This document shows, piece after piece, positions 25,103-34,215 of a stretch of DNA of 64,000 nucleotides. The notes beneath the pieces were generated by a model, which saw only the letters and a list, made by a program, of their open reading frames with translations, did not search any database and was not told the DNA's origin. Origin of the DNA: Aldehydirespirator sp965116195 (GTDB taxonomy: Bacteria; Actinomycetota; Acidimicrobiia; Acidimicrobiales; Aldehydirespiratoraceae); assembly GCA_965116195.1 (NCBI GenBank), contig OZ220491.1, positions 3,286,001-3,350,000 of the forward strand, in the 5' to 3' direction. How positions within the stretch are numbered: the first letter of the stretch is position 1; every line of letters starts with the position of its first letter. The position numbers and the translations under genes are program-made.

Positions 25103-25202
25103 CTAGTCGGAGTGTCGGTTGTAACCCAAACCCCGAACGCTCGGCTTGCGACGGGGCAGATGGCGCAGGGGGCCACAACTCCTCGGCATCGCAACCGCAT
25201 GG
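25103..25202 (-). pseudogene. duplicate of the 3' end of the restriction-modification gene
   Basis: The minus strand ends in PSVRGLGYNRHSD and a stop. The ISP enzyme ends PRVRGLGYNQHSD and a stop at 19414. About 25 more codons upstream are related but shifted (AVAM, LRHLPRRKP against LRHLLHREP). The last 17 bp are themselves doubled (25084-25100 and 25101-25117). So a degenerate second copy of the gene's tail lies upstream of the intact gene, bracketing the locus with direct repeats about 5.7 kb apart. Confidence 0.75.
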
Positions 25203-25203
25203 C

Positions 25204-26397
25204 TCAGAAACCTATGTCGGGATCTATGAATTTGTTGGTGAACAGGTCGTTTGCCGTCAGATCTTCAGCCACATCATCGGCTAGATCGGTAGCCAAAATA
25301 GCATCAAGCACAGCCTGGACGCGACTCTTTTCCATGTTACCCACGGTCGCGTCTGGGCCATTACCAATCAAACCATACTCACGCTGAGCCTGCACCGAAA
25401 ACTCAGCCAGATCAAGCGGATACACCCAAGCAGCCCCGTACTTCTCAACCGCATCAACAATGATTGCGTTCGCACGATCAGGCGATAACTCAAACGACAC
25501 CACAGCCTGCTGAACAACCGGAACCAGTCGCTCCAGGCACGGAGCCATCTTCGACAACTCGCCAGCCCGCACACCAATCGTCTGCGAATAAGTCTGGTAT
25601 CCCGCGTCATGCAATAACTCAAAGGCTACAGGTTTGCCCCACTCCCCGAAGGTGTTCTCATACGTATACACCTCAGCCGAGACAATCCCCTGCTGCGCTA
25701 TAGCACCACCCTCAGACACAAATCGCGCCGGACTACCATCATAAGATGGCTCCAACTGACCCTCAGACAGAATCCCTTGAGCCACCAAAACTGATGGGAA
25801 CACCCCACCTGCAAACACATTCACCGTCACCTTCTCACGACCCAAATCTGCGATACTGTTCACATTCGGATACGTCTCCGGATCCCACATGACTATCTGA
25901 GCGTTCTTCTCAAAAGTTGCCACCACTGACACCATCGGAGCATCAGCCCACTGCAAAATCTGAGAATCTGTAGATGCATGACCCAAGTGGATCGAATTGT
26001 CCGTATACATATAACTCGACACTGGGGCATACCCAATCGCCGGGCCACCGGTACGAACCTCAAAATCAATACCCAGATCAACACCGTCCAAAACCATCGG
26101 GCCACTCACAATCTGGTTCTCTGTATCGACTACATAATCGTCGCCGATCAGATGATACAGTGGACCAAATTCTGACTGCGGAAACCAGGCTGTCTGCATC
26201 ACCAACGGACTCGGACACACACCTGCAAGGCCCATAGTTGAGTCTTGTTGGATGTCCGTACCAGTAACCGAGGACGCATCATTGCTGTCATCGTCATCGC
26301 CACACGCGACTGCCAGCAGGCTGAAAGCAAACGCCGCTATCAACCACCTACCAATGAGATCTTGAGGTCTCGCTTCGCCTCCATTGTGGGCTGACAC
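25204..26397 (-). CDS. ABC-transporter substrate-binding lipoprotein, NMT1/nitrate-taurine type
   Basis: A 397-residue exported lipoprotein. The lipobox LLAVAC follows a hydrophobic stretch (about residues 17-33), then an Asp/Ser-rich tether. The body matches periplasmic-binding proteins of the NMT1/SsuA type: MQTAWFPQSEFGPLYHLIG at the start, the first hinge GIDFEVRTGGPAIGYAPVSS, and a C-terminal helical part. No permease or ATPase gene is adjacent, so its partners lie elsewhere. The ligand is unknown. The start used is GTG 26397. Confidence 0.85.
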   Translation of the reverse strand: MSAHNGGEARPQDLIGRWLIAAFAFSLLAVACGDDDDSNDASSVTGTDIQQDSTMGLAGVCPSPLVMQTAWFPQSEFGPLYHLIGDDYVVDTENQIVSGPMVLDGVDLGIDFEVRTGGPAIGYAPVSSYMYTDNSIHLGHASTDSQILQWADAPMVSVVATFEKNAQIVMWDPETYPNVNSIADLGREKVTVNVFAGGVFPSVLVAQGILSEGQLEPSYDGSPARFVSEGGAIAQQGIVSAEVYTYENTFGEWGKPVAFELLHDAGYQTYSQTIGVRAGELSKMAPCLERLVPVVQQAVVSFELSPDRANAIIVDAVEKYGAAWVYPLDLAEFSVQAQREYGLIGNGPDATVGNMEKSRVQAVLDAILATDLADDVAEDLTANDLFTNKFIDPDIGF

Positions 26398-26587
26398 CTC
26401 GCCGACCTTACCCGGCCCCTGCGTGATCTACGTGCCCACTGACACCCGCTTGTCTGCTGGATGCCTTCGCCGGGCTGTCAGCGGCTCATACGTAGTACCT
26501 GCCAACGGGCAAGCAGGTACGACGCGGCAAGCAGGTACTACGCGTTGAATCGACGGGCAGCCACGAGTGGTCGGCGGGATTCGTCGC
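26398..26587. other. spacer with short repeats
   Basis: Direct repeats of GGCAAGCAGGTAC(G/T)AC occur near 26505-26540. No gene is seen. Confidence 0.5.
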
Positions 26588-27250
26588 TCAGTTGACGGGT
26601 TGCTTCACCACCCTCAGGTAGGGCAGAGGTGACTCCCAGCCTTCCGGGTACTTCTCGGCGGCTGCCTCATTGGACACGGCGGGAACGATGATCACGTCCT
26701 CGCCCTGCTGCCAGTTGGCCGGTGTGGCCACCTGCTCGTTGGCGGTGAGTTGGCAGGAATCCAACAACCGCAGGATCTCGACAAAATTACGTCCTGTTGT
26801 CATCGGATAGGTGAGGGTTGCCTTGATCTTCTTGTCCGGGCCGATGATGAACACCGACCGAGCCGTGGCGTTGTCAGCGGCAGTACGGCCCTCTGAGGTG
26901 TCACCAGAGTCGGCGGGGAGCATGTCGTAGAGCTTCACCACCTTGAGTTCGGGATCACCGATGAGCGGGTAGTTGACGGCGTTGCCGGTCGCCTTTGCGA
27001 TGTCGGCAGACCATCCGTGGTGGTCGCTCACACCGTCAACGCTGATGCCGATGATCTTGCAGTTGCGTGCGGAGAACTCCGACTTGAGTCCGGCGACGGC
27101 TCCCAATTCGGTGGTGCACACCGGTGTGAAGTCCTTGGGATGGGAGAACAGCAGCGCCCACCCGTCACCGATCCAGTCGTGGAAGCCGATCCTCCCCTCG
27201 GTCGTCTCGGCAGTGAAGTCGGGTGCCGTGTCGTTGATTCGCAGTGCCAT
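26588..27250 (-). CDS. 1-Cys (Prx6-type) peroxiredoxin
   Basis: A 220-residue cytosolic peroxidase reducing hydrogen peroxide and organic peroxides. The peroxidatic cysteine is C45 in DFTPVCTTELG. The following segment (GISVDGVSDHHGWSADI) and the long C-terminal dimerisation part (NWQQGEDVIIVPAVS) are the Prx6 pattern. No conserved resolving cysteine is present in the C-terminal half, as expected for a 1-Cys enzyme. GGAGG stands 5 bases before the ATG at 27250, which settles the start. It appears monocistronic. Confidence 0.93.
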   Translation of the reverse strand: MALRINDTAPDFTAETTEGRIGFHDWIGDGWALLFSHPKDFTPVCTTELGAVAGLKSEFSARNCKIIGISVDGVSDHHGWSADIAKATGNAVNYPLIGDPELKVVKLYDMLPADSGDTSEGRTAADNATARSVFIIGPDKKIKATLTYPMTTGRNFVEILRLLDSCQLTANEQVATPANWQQGEDVIIVPAVSNEAAAEKYPEGWESPLPYLRVVKQPVN

Positions 27251-27509
27251 GTGTTCCTCCGATCATGTGGTGATGGCAGTGGTCGGATGACACGATAGCG
27301 GTAGTTGCTGACAAATCCGACCGGAATAGTCGGGAATTGTCATTCGTCGGATTTCATCCGCGTTTTTCGTCGGTGTCCGGCAGTCGTCGGCATCCGGCAA
27401 TCGTCGGGCCGTGGCAATCGTCGGGACCTGGCAATCGCTGGGCGGGGGACAGTCAGGCTCAGCTTGCCTTTGGTCAGCGTCAGTCAGCGTCAGTCAGCGT
27501 CAGTCTGAG
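27251..27509. repeat. short tandem repeats between acs and the peroxiredoxin gene
   Basis: Two simple arrays: (A/G)TCGTCGG(G/C)-type 12-mers at about 27345-27440, and CAGTCAGCGT units at 27472-27520. The second array runs into the last codons and stop of acs. Confidence 0.7.
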
Positions 27510-29504
27510 TCAGTCTGAGTCCCCAACCGCTGCGGCGCGATCACGGATTTCGGCGACAACACCGGGATCAGCCAGGGTCGTGGTGTCACCCAGATCGCGC
27601 CCGTCAGCGACATCACGCAACAGACGTCTCATAATCTTGCCCGAGCGTGTCTTGGGCAGATCCGGCACCAAGAACACCGCCTTGGGCCTTGCCACCGGCC
27701 CGAGTTTGACAGCAACATGGCGGCGGATTTCCTCACGCAACTTCTCCGAAGCCTGCGCCGTGGCCACCAAGATCACATAGCCGACTATCGCCTGTCCGGT
27801 GATGTCATCAGTCGCACCCACGACCGCGGCCTCAGCCACTGCTGGATGATCCACCAACGCAGATTCCACCTCGGTCGTGGAAATACGATGGCCGGACACG
27901 TTCATCACATCATCAACCCGGCCCAGCAACCACAGATAGCCGTCCTCATCAATGCGTGCGCCGTCACCGGCAAAATAACGACCTTCATATGTTGACCAGT
28001 AGGTGTCGTGGTAACGCTGCGGATCGCCCCAGATGCCTCGCAGCATTGACGGCCAGGGACGTGTGATGGTGAGATAGCCACCACCAACAGCCACCGGTTC
28101 GCCCGAGTCGTCCACCACCTCGGCAAACACACCCGGCAGCGGCTGCGTGGCCGAACCCGGCTTGGTGGTGGTCACACCCGGCAGCGGCGAGATCATGTGA
28201 CCCCCCGTCTCGGTCTGCCACCAGGTGTCCACAATCGGGCAGCGCTCACCGCCGATGTGTTCGTGATACCACATCCACGCCTCGGGGTTGATCGGCTCAC
28301 CCACGGTGCCCAACACTCGCAAACTCGACAGATCACGGCCTCCGGGCCATTGCTCGCCCCATTTCATGAAAGTGCGGATAGCTGTGGGAGCCGTGTACAG
28401 CTGGGTCACGCCGTAGCGCTCAACAATATCCCACAGCCGGTCCTTGGCCCAGTCGGCCCGATCTCCCACACGCTCATCGGGACGAGGAGTGTCGGGTGTG
28501 CCCTCATACATGACCGAGGTGGCACCGTTGACCAACGGGCCGTAGACGATGTAGCTGTGCCCTGTAACCCAACCGATGTCAGCCGCACACCAGTAGACAT
28601 CCGAGTCGGCACGCAGGTCAAACACATAGCGGTGCGTGAATGCCACCTGGGTCAGATAGCCGCCGGTGGTGTGCATTATGCCCTTGGGCTTGGCGGTCGT
28701 TCCCGATGTGTACAACAGATACAACAGCTGCTCGGAATCCATCGGTTCAGCCGGACACTCGGCAGCGGCCTCAGCCATCAGATCATGCCACCACAGATCA
28801 CGGCCCGCCGACATGGCCGGATCGGTGCCACAGCGGTCAACCACCACCACATGCTCAACCGTGGACGCACCAGCAGCCAGAGCCAGATCCACATTGGACT
28901 TGAGCACCGAAGGAGCGCCGCGGCGATAGCCGGCATCGGCTGTGACCACCAAACGGGCTTCGGCATCAGCGCAACGGTCGGTGATGGCATCGGGCGAAAA
29001 TCCCCCGAAAATCACTGAGTGGGCCACGCCGATGCGGGCACAGGCCAGCATCGTGACGACCAGTTCGGGAATCATGGGCATGTACACGGCGATACGGTCG
29101 CCTCTGCGCAGGCCCAGGCGCAGCAACACGTTGGCAAAGCGCTGCACATCGTCCAACAGTTCGGCATATGTGATGGTGCGGGTGTCGCCCGGCTCGCCCT
29201 CCCAATAGAACGCGATCCTGTTGCCGCGGCCCGCCGCCACATGACGATCCAGACAGTTGTGCGACATGTTGAGTTCGCCACCGATGAACCAGCGCGCAAA
29301 GGGCAGATCCCACTGCAGGGTTGTATGAAAGTCGCTGTTCCAGTCGAGCAGCTCGCGGGCCTGACGAGCCCAGAATGCCTCGAAATCGGCCTCGGCCTCA
29401 CGATAGAGCGAGCGGTCCGCCAGTCGGGCCGCAGCCACAAAGTCCCGAGGCGGCGGAAACCTGCGATCCTCGCTCTCATAAACCTCTATCGAGCCTGCTG
29501 GCAT
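27510..29504 (-). CDS. acs: acetyl-CoA synthetase
   Basis: A 664-residue AMP-forming acetate-CoA ligase that makes acetyl-CoA from acetate, ATP and CoA. The P-loop-like motif YTSGTTAKPKGIMHTTGGY is near residue 265 and WWQTETGG near 415. The A8 region is YLWLLGRVDDVMNVSGHRIS, and the catalytic, acetylatable lysine is in KTRSGKIMRRLL near the C-terminus. Length and order match the family. The tail (AVGDSD) is encoded by the start of the CAGTCAGCGT array. It is transcribed toward the peroxiredoxin gene on the same strand. Confidence 0.96.
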   Translation of the reverse strand: MPAGSIEVYESEDRRFPPPRDFVAAARLADRSLYREAEADFEAFWARQARELLDWNSDFHTTLQWDLPFARWFIGGELNMSHNCLDRHVAAGRGNRIAFYWEGEPGDTRTITYAELLDDVQRFANVLLRLGLRRGDRIAVYMPMIPELVVTMLACARIGVAHSVIFGGFSPDAITDRCADAEARLVVTADAGYRRGAPSVLKSNVDLALAAGASTVEHVVVVDRCGTDPAMSAGRDLWWHDLMAEAAAECPAEPMDSEQLLYLLYTSGTTAKPKGIMHTTGGYLTQVAFTHRYVFDLRADSDVYWCAADIGWVTGHSYIVYGPLVNGATSVMYEGTPDTPRPDERVGDRADWAKDRLWDIVERYGVTQLYTAPTAIRTFMKWGEQWPGGRDLSSLRVLGTVGEPINPEAWMWYHEHIGGERCPIVDTWWQTETGGHMISPLPGVTTTKPGSATQPLPGVFAEVVDDSGEPVAVGGGYLTITRPWPSMLRGIWGDPQRYHDTYWSTYEGRYFAGDGARIDEDGYLWLLGRVDDVMNVSGHRISTTEVESALVDHPAVAEAAVVGATDDITGQAIVGYVILVATAQASEKLREEIRRHVAVKLGPVARPKAVFLVPDLPKTRSGKIMRRLLRDVADGRDLGDTTTLADPGVVAEIRDRAAAVGDSD

Positions 29505-29579
29505 GGCGACGCTCCTGATTGTTCGTACCGGCGCGGGGCTGGGCGTGAAAGTCCTTCTCGGAAGGTTAGTGGGAGATCA

Positions 29580-30752
29580 TCAACGTTGCCCGGCCTTGAG
29601 CAACCGGAGACGATTGCCCAGGGTATCGCCGAAGTGATAGAGAAGGCCACCGACAACGGCGGTGAATATCACGTATGACGCGGCAACCGCACCCAGATCT
29701 GCTTCGCGTTCAACTCCCAGTTCGGCGATAACTATGGAGAACTCTCCATGAGCTATCAGCGCAGTTCCAGCGAGGAACCGTGCTGGTGTCTCAAGGCCCT
29801 TGGAGCGGGCCGCAACCCAGCCGGTGCCGAGCTTGGCAACAACGGTTATAACCCCCAACGCCACGGCCACGAGCAAAAACTCAGGTATCAGTGCAGGGTC
29901 AACCTGGAGGCCGAAAAAGACGAAGAACGAAGCCGAGAACAGATCACGCAAAGGAACGAGAAGCTCGCGGGCTTGCTCAACCAGGTTGCCAGACAGAGCG
30001 ATACCGACAAAAAAGGCTCCTACTGCGGCCGAGATGTGAACACGCTCGGCTAGTCCTGCGATTATCAGGGTGCTGCCGAGCAGCGTCAACAAAAGCACCT
30101 CGCGTGACTTGCTCAACACCATTTCGCTCATGCGGTCACCATGAAAATAGGCAAAGACCAAAATGCCGACAACAGCCACAATTGAGACGAGCATGATGAC
30201 ACCGGTTTGAAGAGCGGAACTACCGAACAAAATGCCTGTGACGATGGGCAGGTAGAGGACCATGACAAGGTCCTCCACGATGAGCAGGCTCAAGACAACA
30301 GGAGTCTCGCGGTTTTGGACCCGGCCGAGATCGGCAAGAAGTTTGGCCACAATTCCCGAAGAGGATATGTAGGTCACGCCACCCAACAGCACAGCAACCA
30401 CAGGGTCGAAGCCGAGCAGTAGACCTGCGGCAAAACCAGGCGGGAAATTCAACAAGAGATCAATCAGTCCGCCAACAGTTGACTTGCGCACGTTGGTGAT
30501 GAGTTCATGGGCGGAGAACTCAAGGCCGAGCATGAGCAGCATCAAAATCACGCCGATCTTTGCACCGATTTCGATGAAGTCCGAGGCGGCACCCAACTCC
30601 AATACGCCGCCCTCACCAAAGGCAAGGCCCGCCAGCAGGTAAAAGGGCAGAATGGGGAGGCCGAACCGGTGAGCCAAACGAGCCGCAATGGCGAGACCCA
30701 GCACGACCCCTCCGAACTCGATCAGCAGCGTGTCAATGGTGCTGTCCATCAC
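29580..30752 (-). CDS. CPA2-family cation:proton antiporter
   Basis: A 390-residue membrane protein with about 12 predicted helices of the Kef/GerN type, and no C-terminal nucleotide-binding (TrkA-N) domain. Helix 1 region (FGGVVLGLAIAARLAHRFGLPILPFYLLAGLA shown only in part here) and the central acidic helix with LLIVEDLVMVLYLP mark the family. The ion specificity (K+ or Na+) is not readable. The best start is ATG 30749, which overlaps the stop of an upstream 11-codon ORF (TGATG). The amidohydrolase gene lies upstream on the same strand. Confidence 0.85.
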   Translation of the reverse strand: MMDSTIDTLLIEFGGVVLGLAIAARLAHRFGLPILPFYLLAGLAFGEGGVLELGAASDFIEIGAKIGVILMLLMLGLEFSAHELITNVRKSTVGGLIDLLLNFPPGFAAGLLLGFDPVVAVLLGGVTYISSSGIVAKLLADLGRVQNRETPVVLSLLIVEDLVMVLYLPIVTGILFGSSALQTGVIMLVSIVAVVGILVFAYFHGDRMSEMVLSKSREVLLLTLLGSTLIIAGLAERVHISAAVGAFFVGIALSGNLVEQARELLVPLRDLFSASFFVFFGLQVDPALIPEFLLVAVALGVITVVAKLGTGWVAARSKGLETPARFLAGTALIAHGEFSIVIAELGVEREADLGAVAASYVIFTAVVGGLLYHFGDTLGNRLRLLKAGQR

Positions 30753-30937
30753 TCAGCAATATCCCGGATGCGATGCGTGTCCATCAGACCAAATGACCCG
30801 GATGCAACGTGTGTCCATCACACAGGAGCGTCCCAGATGCAATGCGTGCCCGTCACTCAGGATGTCCCAAATTGCAACGCGTACCCATCACACAGGAACG
30901 TCCCAGATCATGACGTTTGGTTATGGCCAGAAACCTG
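30753..30937 (-). repeat. repeat spacer whose mini-ORFs echo the antiporter start
   Basis: Imperfect units of about 33 bp (core CATCACACAGGA(A/G)CGTCCC). On the minus strand they give mini-ORFs MIWDVPV, MGTRCNLGHPE, MDTRCIRVIW... and MDTHRIRDIAE. Several overlap as TGATG, and the last overlaps the antiporter start (MDSTIDTLL). Confidence 0.65.
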
Positions 30938-32708
30938 TCAAGCAGCCGACGCGACAGGCACGGTTTCGGTATCAATCCCCGAGCGCAGCACTCGGCCGGG
31001 CAGCGCATCAACAGCAGCACCGTCCACCACAGTTGTGACACCATTGACAAGCACACGGCGCACACCCGTGGCCTCGGTCCACAGTCGTTTGCCCCGACCG
31101 GGCAGATCAGCAACCAACTCAGCAGCCGTTGCACCAACAGTTTCGGGATCAAATATCACTATGTCAGCATGGAAGTCCTTGGCGATCAGCCCTCTGTCAC
31201 GCAGTCCGAACAGCCGCGCCGGAACCTCGGTCATATGATGCACTGCGTTCTCCAGCGTGGTGAGGCACCGGCCGTGCAGACAGTCATCAATCCAGACGGT
31301 CGGATAGCAGGCACCGGCCATCCGATCAAGGTGAGCGCCGGCATCACTGCCACCGATCATCACCGCCGGGTGCTCCCAGGCTGCGGCCCGTAACCGCCAG
31401 CTCTCCGGATCGTCGTCGGTGGGTGCCGGCCAGAGCACGGTGCGGAGATCGTCAGCCAGACAGATGTCAACCAGACAGAAAAAGTCACGCTGTCCCCGCT
31501 CCCTGGCGATGTCACCAACCCGGCGACCCTTGAGGCCCTCGTTGGCCTGCGAGTAGGTGTCGCCGATGCGGTAATCGGCCCAGCCGGTCAGACGACTGAA
31601 CACACCGGTCTCAGGGCGAGCGGCCGAGTTCTCAAGGCGAATCAGCGTGGCAGTGTCGCGCAGTGCCTGCATGCGCTCAGGTACCGGCAAGCCGAAGACC
31701 TCGCCCCAGTCGGGCAGCATGTGCAGGGCGCAATAGCTGCCGAGGTTCATGTTCATGCCCACCAGGATCGGCATGGTGAGCGCCACCACCCGTGCCCCGT
31801 CAGCCGCAGCCCGCTCACAGGCGGCGATCTGGTTGCGATAGTCGTCCGGGCGGGCCGAATCAATGGTAAGGACGTTCCAGTTGATGGGGCGTCCGGCAGC
31901 CAGCGACATGCTGGTCATCAGGCTCACCTCGTCATCGCGGAAGCCCTTCATGCAGCCGTCGGCCACCCATTCCAAAGTGGTGCCGGTGTGCATGCCGGTC
32001 TCGCGACACAACTCCAACACCTCCTCCTCGGACGCCCAGCGACTGGGGACAGGCTGACCGTCCCAGTCGTTGTGGGTGTAGCTGCGGCCCGTGGACAAAA
32101 CCCAGGCCGCCCACCGCCAGCGAATGTGCCAGCAACCCTCGCATCAGCGAGATCTGCTCGGCATTGGCTTCGTGGCCAACTGCGTCGGACTTCATCACCG
32201 CTCGCCGCAGGGCGCAGTGGCCCACCATGAAACCCACGTTGACACCGACACCCCCCTGCTCCACCGCCCGCAGGTATTCGGCGAAGTCCTGCCAGTCCCA
32301 CGGCACACCCTCCTCAAGCGACTCAAGTGCCATGCCCTCGACCTTCACCATCATCTTCTTGAGGTACTCGGCGTCGGATGCGTCACCCAACGGTGCCAGC
32401 GAGAAGCCACAGTTGCCACCGATCACGGTGGTCACACCAAAGAGGTTGGACGGGGTGGCGCGGGGATCCCAGAAGATCTGGGCGTCGTAGTGGGTGTGCG
32501 GGTCAATGAAGCCGGGGCACACCACCAGTCCCTCGGCGTTGATGACCTCGCTGGCGGACGGGCTGGTTGACGTGGCGGACTGAGCGACGTTGGTGCCCGG
32601 CTCCACGACGGCGACGACGCGTCCGTCAGAGATGCAGATGTCGGCGGGCCTGGCGGGCGCGCCGGTACCGTCAACCAGTGTCCCGCCACGGATCACCGTG
32701 TCTGACAT
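30938..32708 (-). pseudogene. D-aminoacylase / N-acyl-D-amino-acid deacylase family amidohydrolase, frameshifted
   Basis: The reading runs 32708-32092 in one frame and about 32090-30938 in another, together close to 590 residues, the family's usual length. Part 1 has the metal motif PGFIDPHTHYDAQ and TTVIGGNCGFSLAPL. Part 2 has STGRSYTHNDWDGQPVPSRW and the catalytic Asp in GGSDAGAHLDRM. The break is at GGLGF: the DNA reads GGTTTTGTCCACG where one base fewer would join GLGF to STGRS. It is either a recent single-base frameshift or a sequencing error. If intact it would hydrolyse N-acyl or cyclic amides. Confidence 0.85.
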
Positions 32709-32978
32709 GACCGACCGACAGTGAGGACGAACCGACGAGTTGAACCGATGAGCGAACTGGCGAGTGAGTGGCGCATGTCTGCAAGGTTAGCCGTTATCCG
32801 GGTCGGCCCTCGAGGGTTGCATAGGCCAGAGGTCACATCCACGGCATCCCAGCGTCGTGCGTGGCCGTGATCACCGCCGCTGCTTCAAGGAAGACGCAGC
32901 CGGGGCTGGCCCTTGGAAGTTTCACGGACTTGGGAGTTTGTATCGATCGGTGCAGCACGCAGGCGCTACAGTCCTGTC

Positions 32979-33644
32979 ATGAGCATGCGCTTGATGCGTG
33001 GCAGGTCGGCCCGCCTGGTGAACCAAGCTGAGGCCCTGCCGGGCCGCAACGAACCGATCCCCGTGCAGTCCTGTGGCCATCTGGTGCTGGGTAACCCCTT
33101 GGTGCCACCATTTCCATCAGGACATGAGCGGGCCATGTTCGGTATGGGTTGTTTCTGGGGCGCGGAGCGGTTCTTCTGGCAGATCGAAGGTGTGTACACC
33201 ACGGCGGTGGGCTACTCCGGTGGCTTCACGCCCAACCCGACCTACCGCGAGGTGTGCAGCGGACAAACCGGCCACAACGAGGTGGTGCTGGTGGTGTATG
33301 ACCCGGCGGTTGTGCCTTACGAAGAGTTGCTGAAGGTGTTCTGGGAGATGCATGACCCCACGCAGGAGATGCGCCAGGGCAACGACATCGGCACTCAGTA
33401 CCGCAGCGGCATCTACACCTACACGGAGACGCAGCGTCAAACGGCGGTTGCGTCGCTGAATCGCTACCAGGCGGCTCTCACAGCGGGGGGACACGGCACC
33501 ATCACCACCGAGATTGTTGACTCCGGCCCCTTCTATTATGCCGAGGAGTACCATCAGCAGTACCTGGTCCGCAATCCCGGCGGCTACTGCAATCACGGTT
33601 TCTGTCAGGTGGCTTACAAGCCTGTCGCCGCCACGGCGAGCTAG
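32979..33644 (+). CDS. msrA: peptide methionine sulfoxide reductase A
   Basis: A 221-residue enzyme repairing methionine-S-sulfoxide in oxidised proteins. The catalytic cysteine is C58 in GMGCFWGAERFFW. The family motifs GYSGG, VCSGQTGHNEVV, FYYAEEYHQQYL and the C-terminal GYCNHGFC with possible resolving cysteines are all present. It has the long N-terminal part of the E. coli type. I chose ATG 32979; the frame is open from 32913. A TACAGT box 9 bases upstream and no clear ribosome site suggest a leaderless or near-leaderless mRNA. It is divergent from the amidohydrolase gene. Confidence 0.94.
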   Translation: MSMRLMRGRSARLVNQAEALPGRNEPIPVQSCGHLVLGNPLVPPFPSGHERAMFGMGCFWGAERFFWQIEGVYTTAVGYSGGFTPNPTYREVCSGQTGHNEVVLVVYDPAVVPYEELLKVFWEMHDPTQEMRQGNDIGTQYRSGIYTYTETQRQTAVASLNRYQAALTAGGHGTITTEIVDSGPFYYAEEYHQQYLVRNPGGYCNHGFCQVAYKPVAATAS

Positions 33645-33740
33645 CTTCCGGCCGCCTTTTCCAGTCAGGCCTGAACGAGCCTGCCCGGTCACGACAATTC
33701 CGAACCGAGTCAACGCGGGTCTGTACGCTCACGCCTTGTC

Positions 33741-34215
33741 GGCACCGTGACAATCGGGGTTGGCGAGAACCCACCAGCCCAAGCTGGCACCGTGACAACC
33801 GGGGTTGACGGCGGTGCCCCAACTCAACCCGACAACACACATACACGCTCACGCCACACAGACACCGTGACAACCGGTGTTGACGAGAACCCACCAACCC
33901 AAGCTGGCACCGTGACAACCGGCGTTGGCGGCGGTGCCGCAACTCAACCCGACAACACACATACAGGCTCACGCCACACAGACACCGTGACAACCGGTGT
34001 TGACGAGAACTCACCAACCCAAGCTGGCACCGTGACAACCGGGGTTGACGGCGGTGCCCCAACTCAACCCGACAACACACATACACGCTCACGCCACACA
34101 GACACCGTGACAACCGGTGTTGACGAGAACCCACCAACCCAAGCTGGCACCGTGACAACCGGGGTTGACGGCGGTGCCGCAACTCAACCCGACAACACAC
34201 ATACACGCTCACGCC
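33741..34215. repeat. 120-bp minisatellite in the N-terminus of the EamA gene
   Basis: Four units at exactly 120 bp (GACACCGTGACAACCGG at 33861, 33981 and 34101), each made of two related 60-bp halves beginning GTGACAACCGG. Every half-unit carries an in-frame GTG that could serve as a start. Confidence 0.92.
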
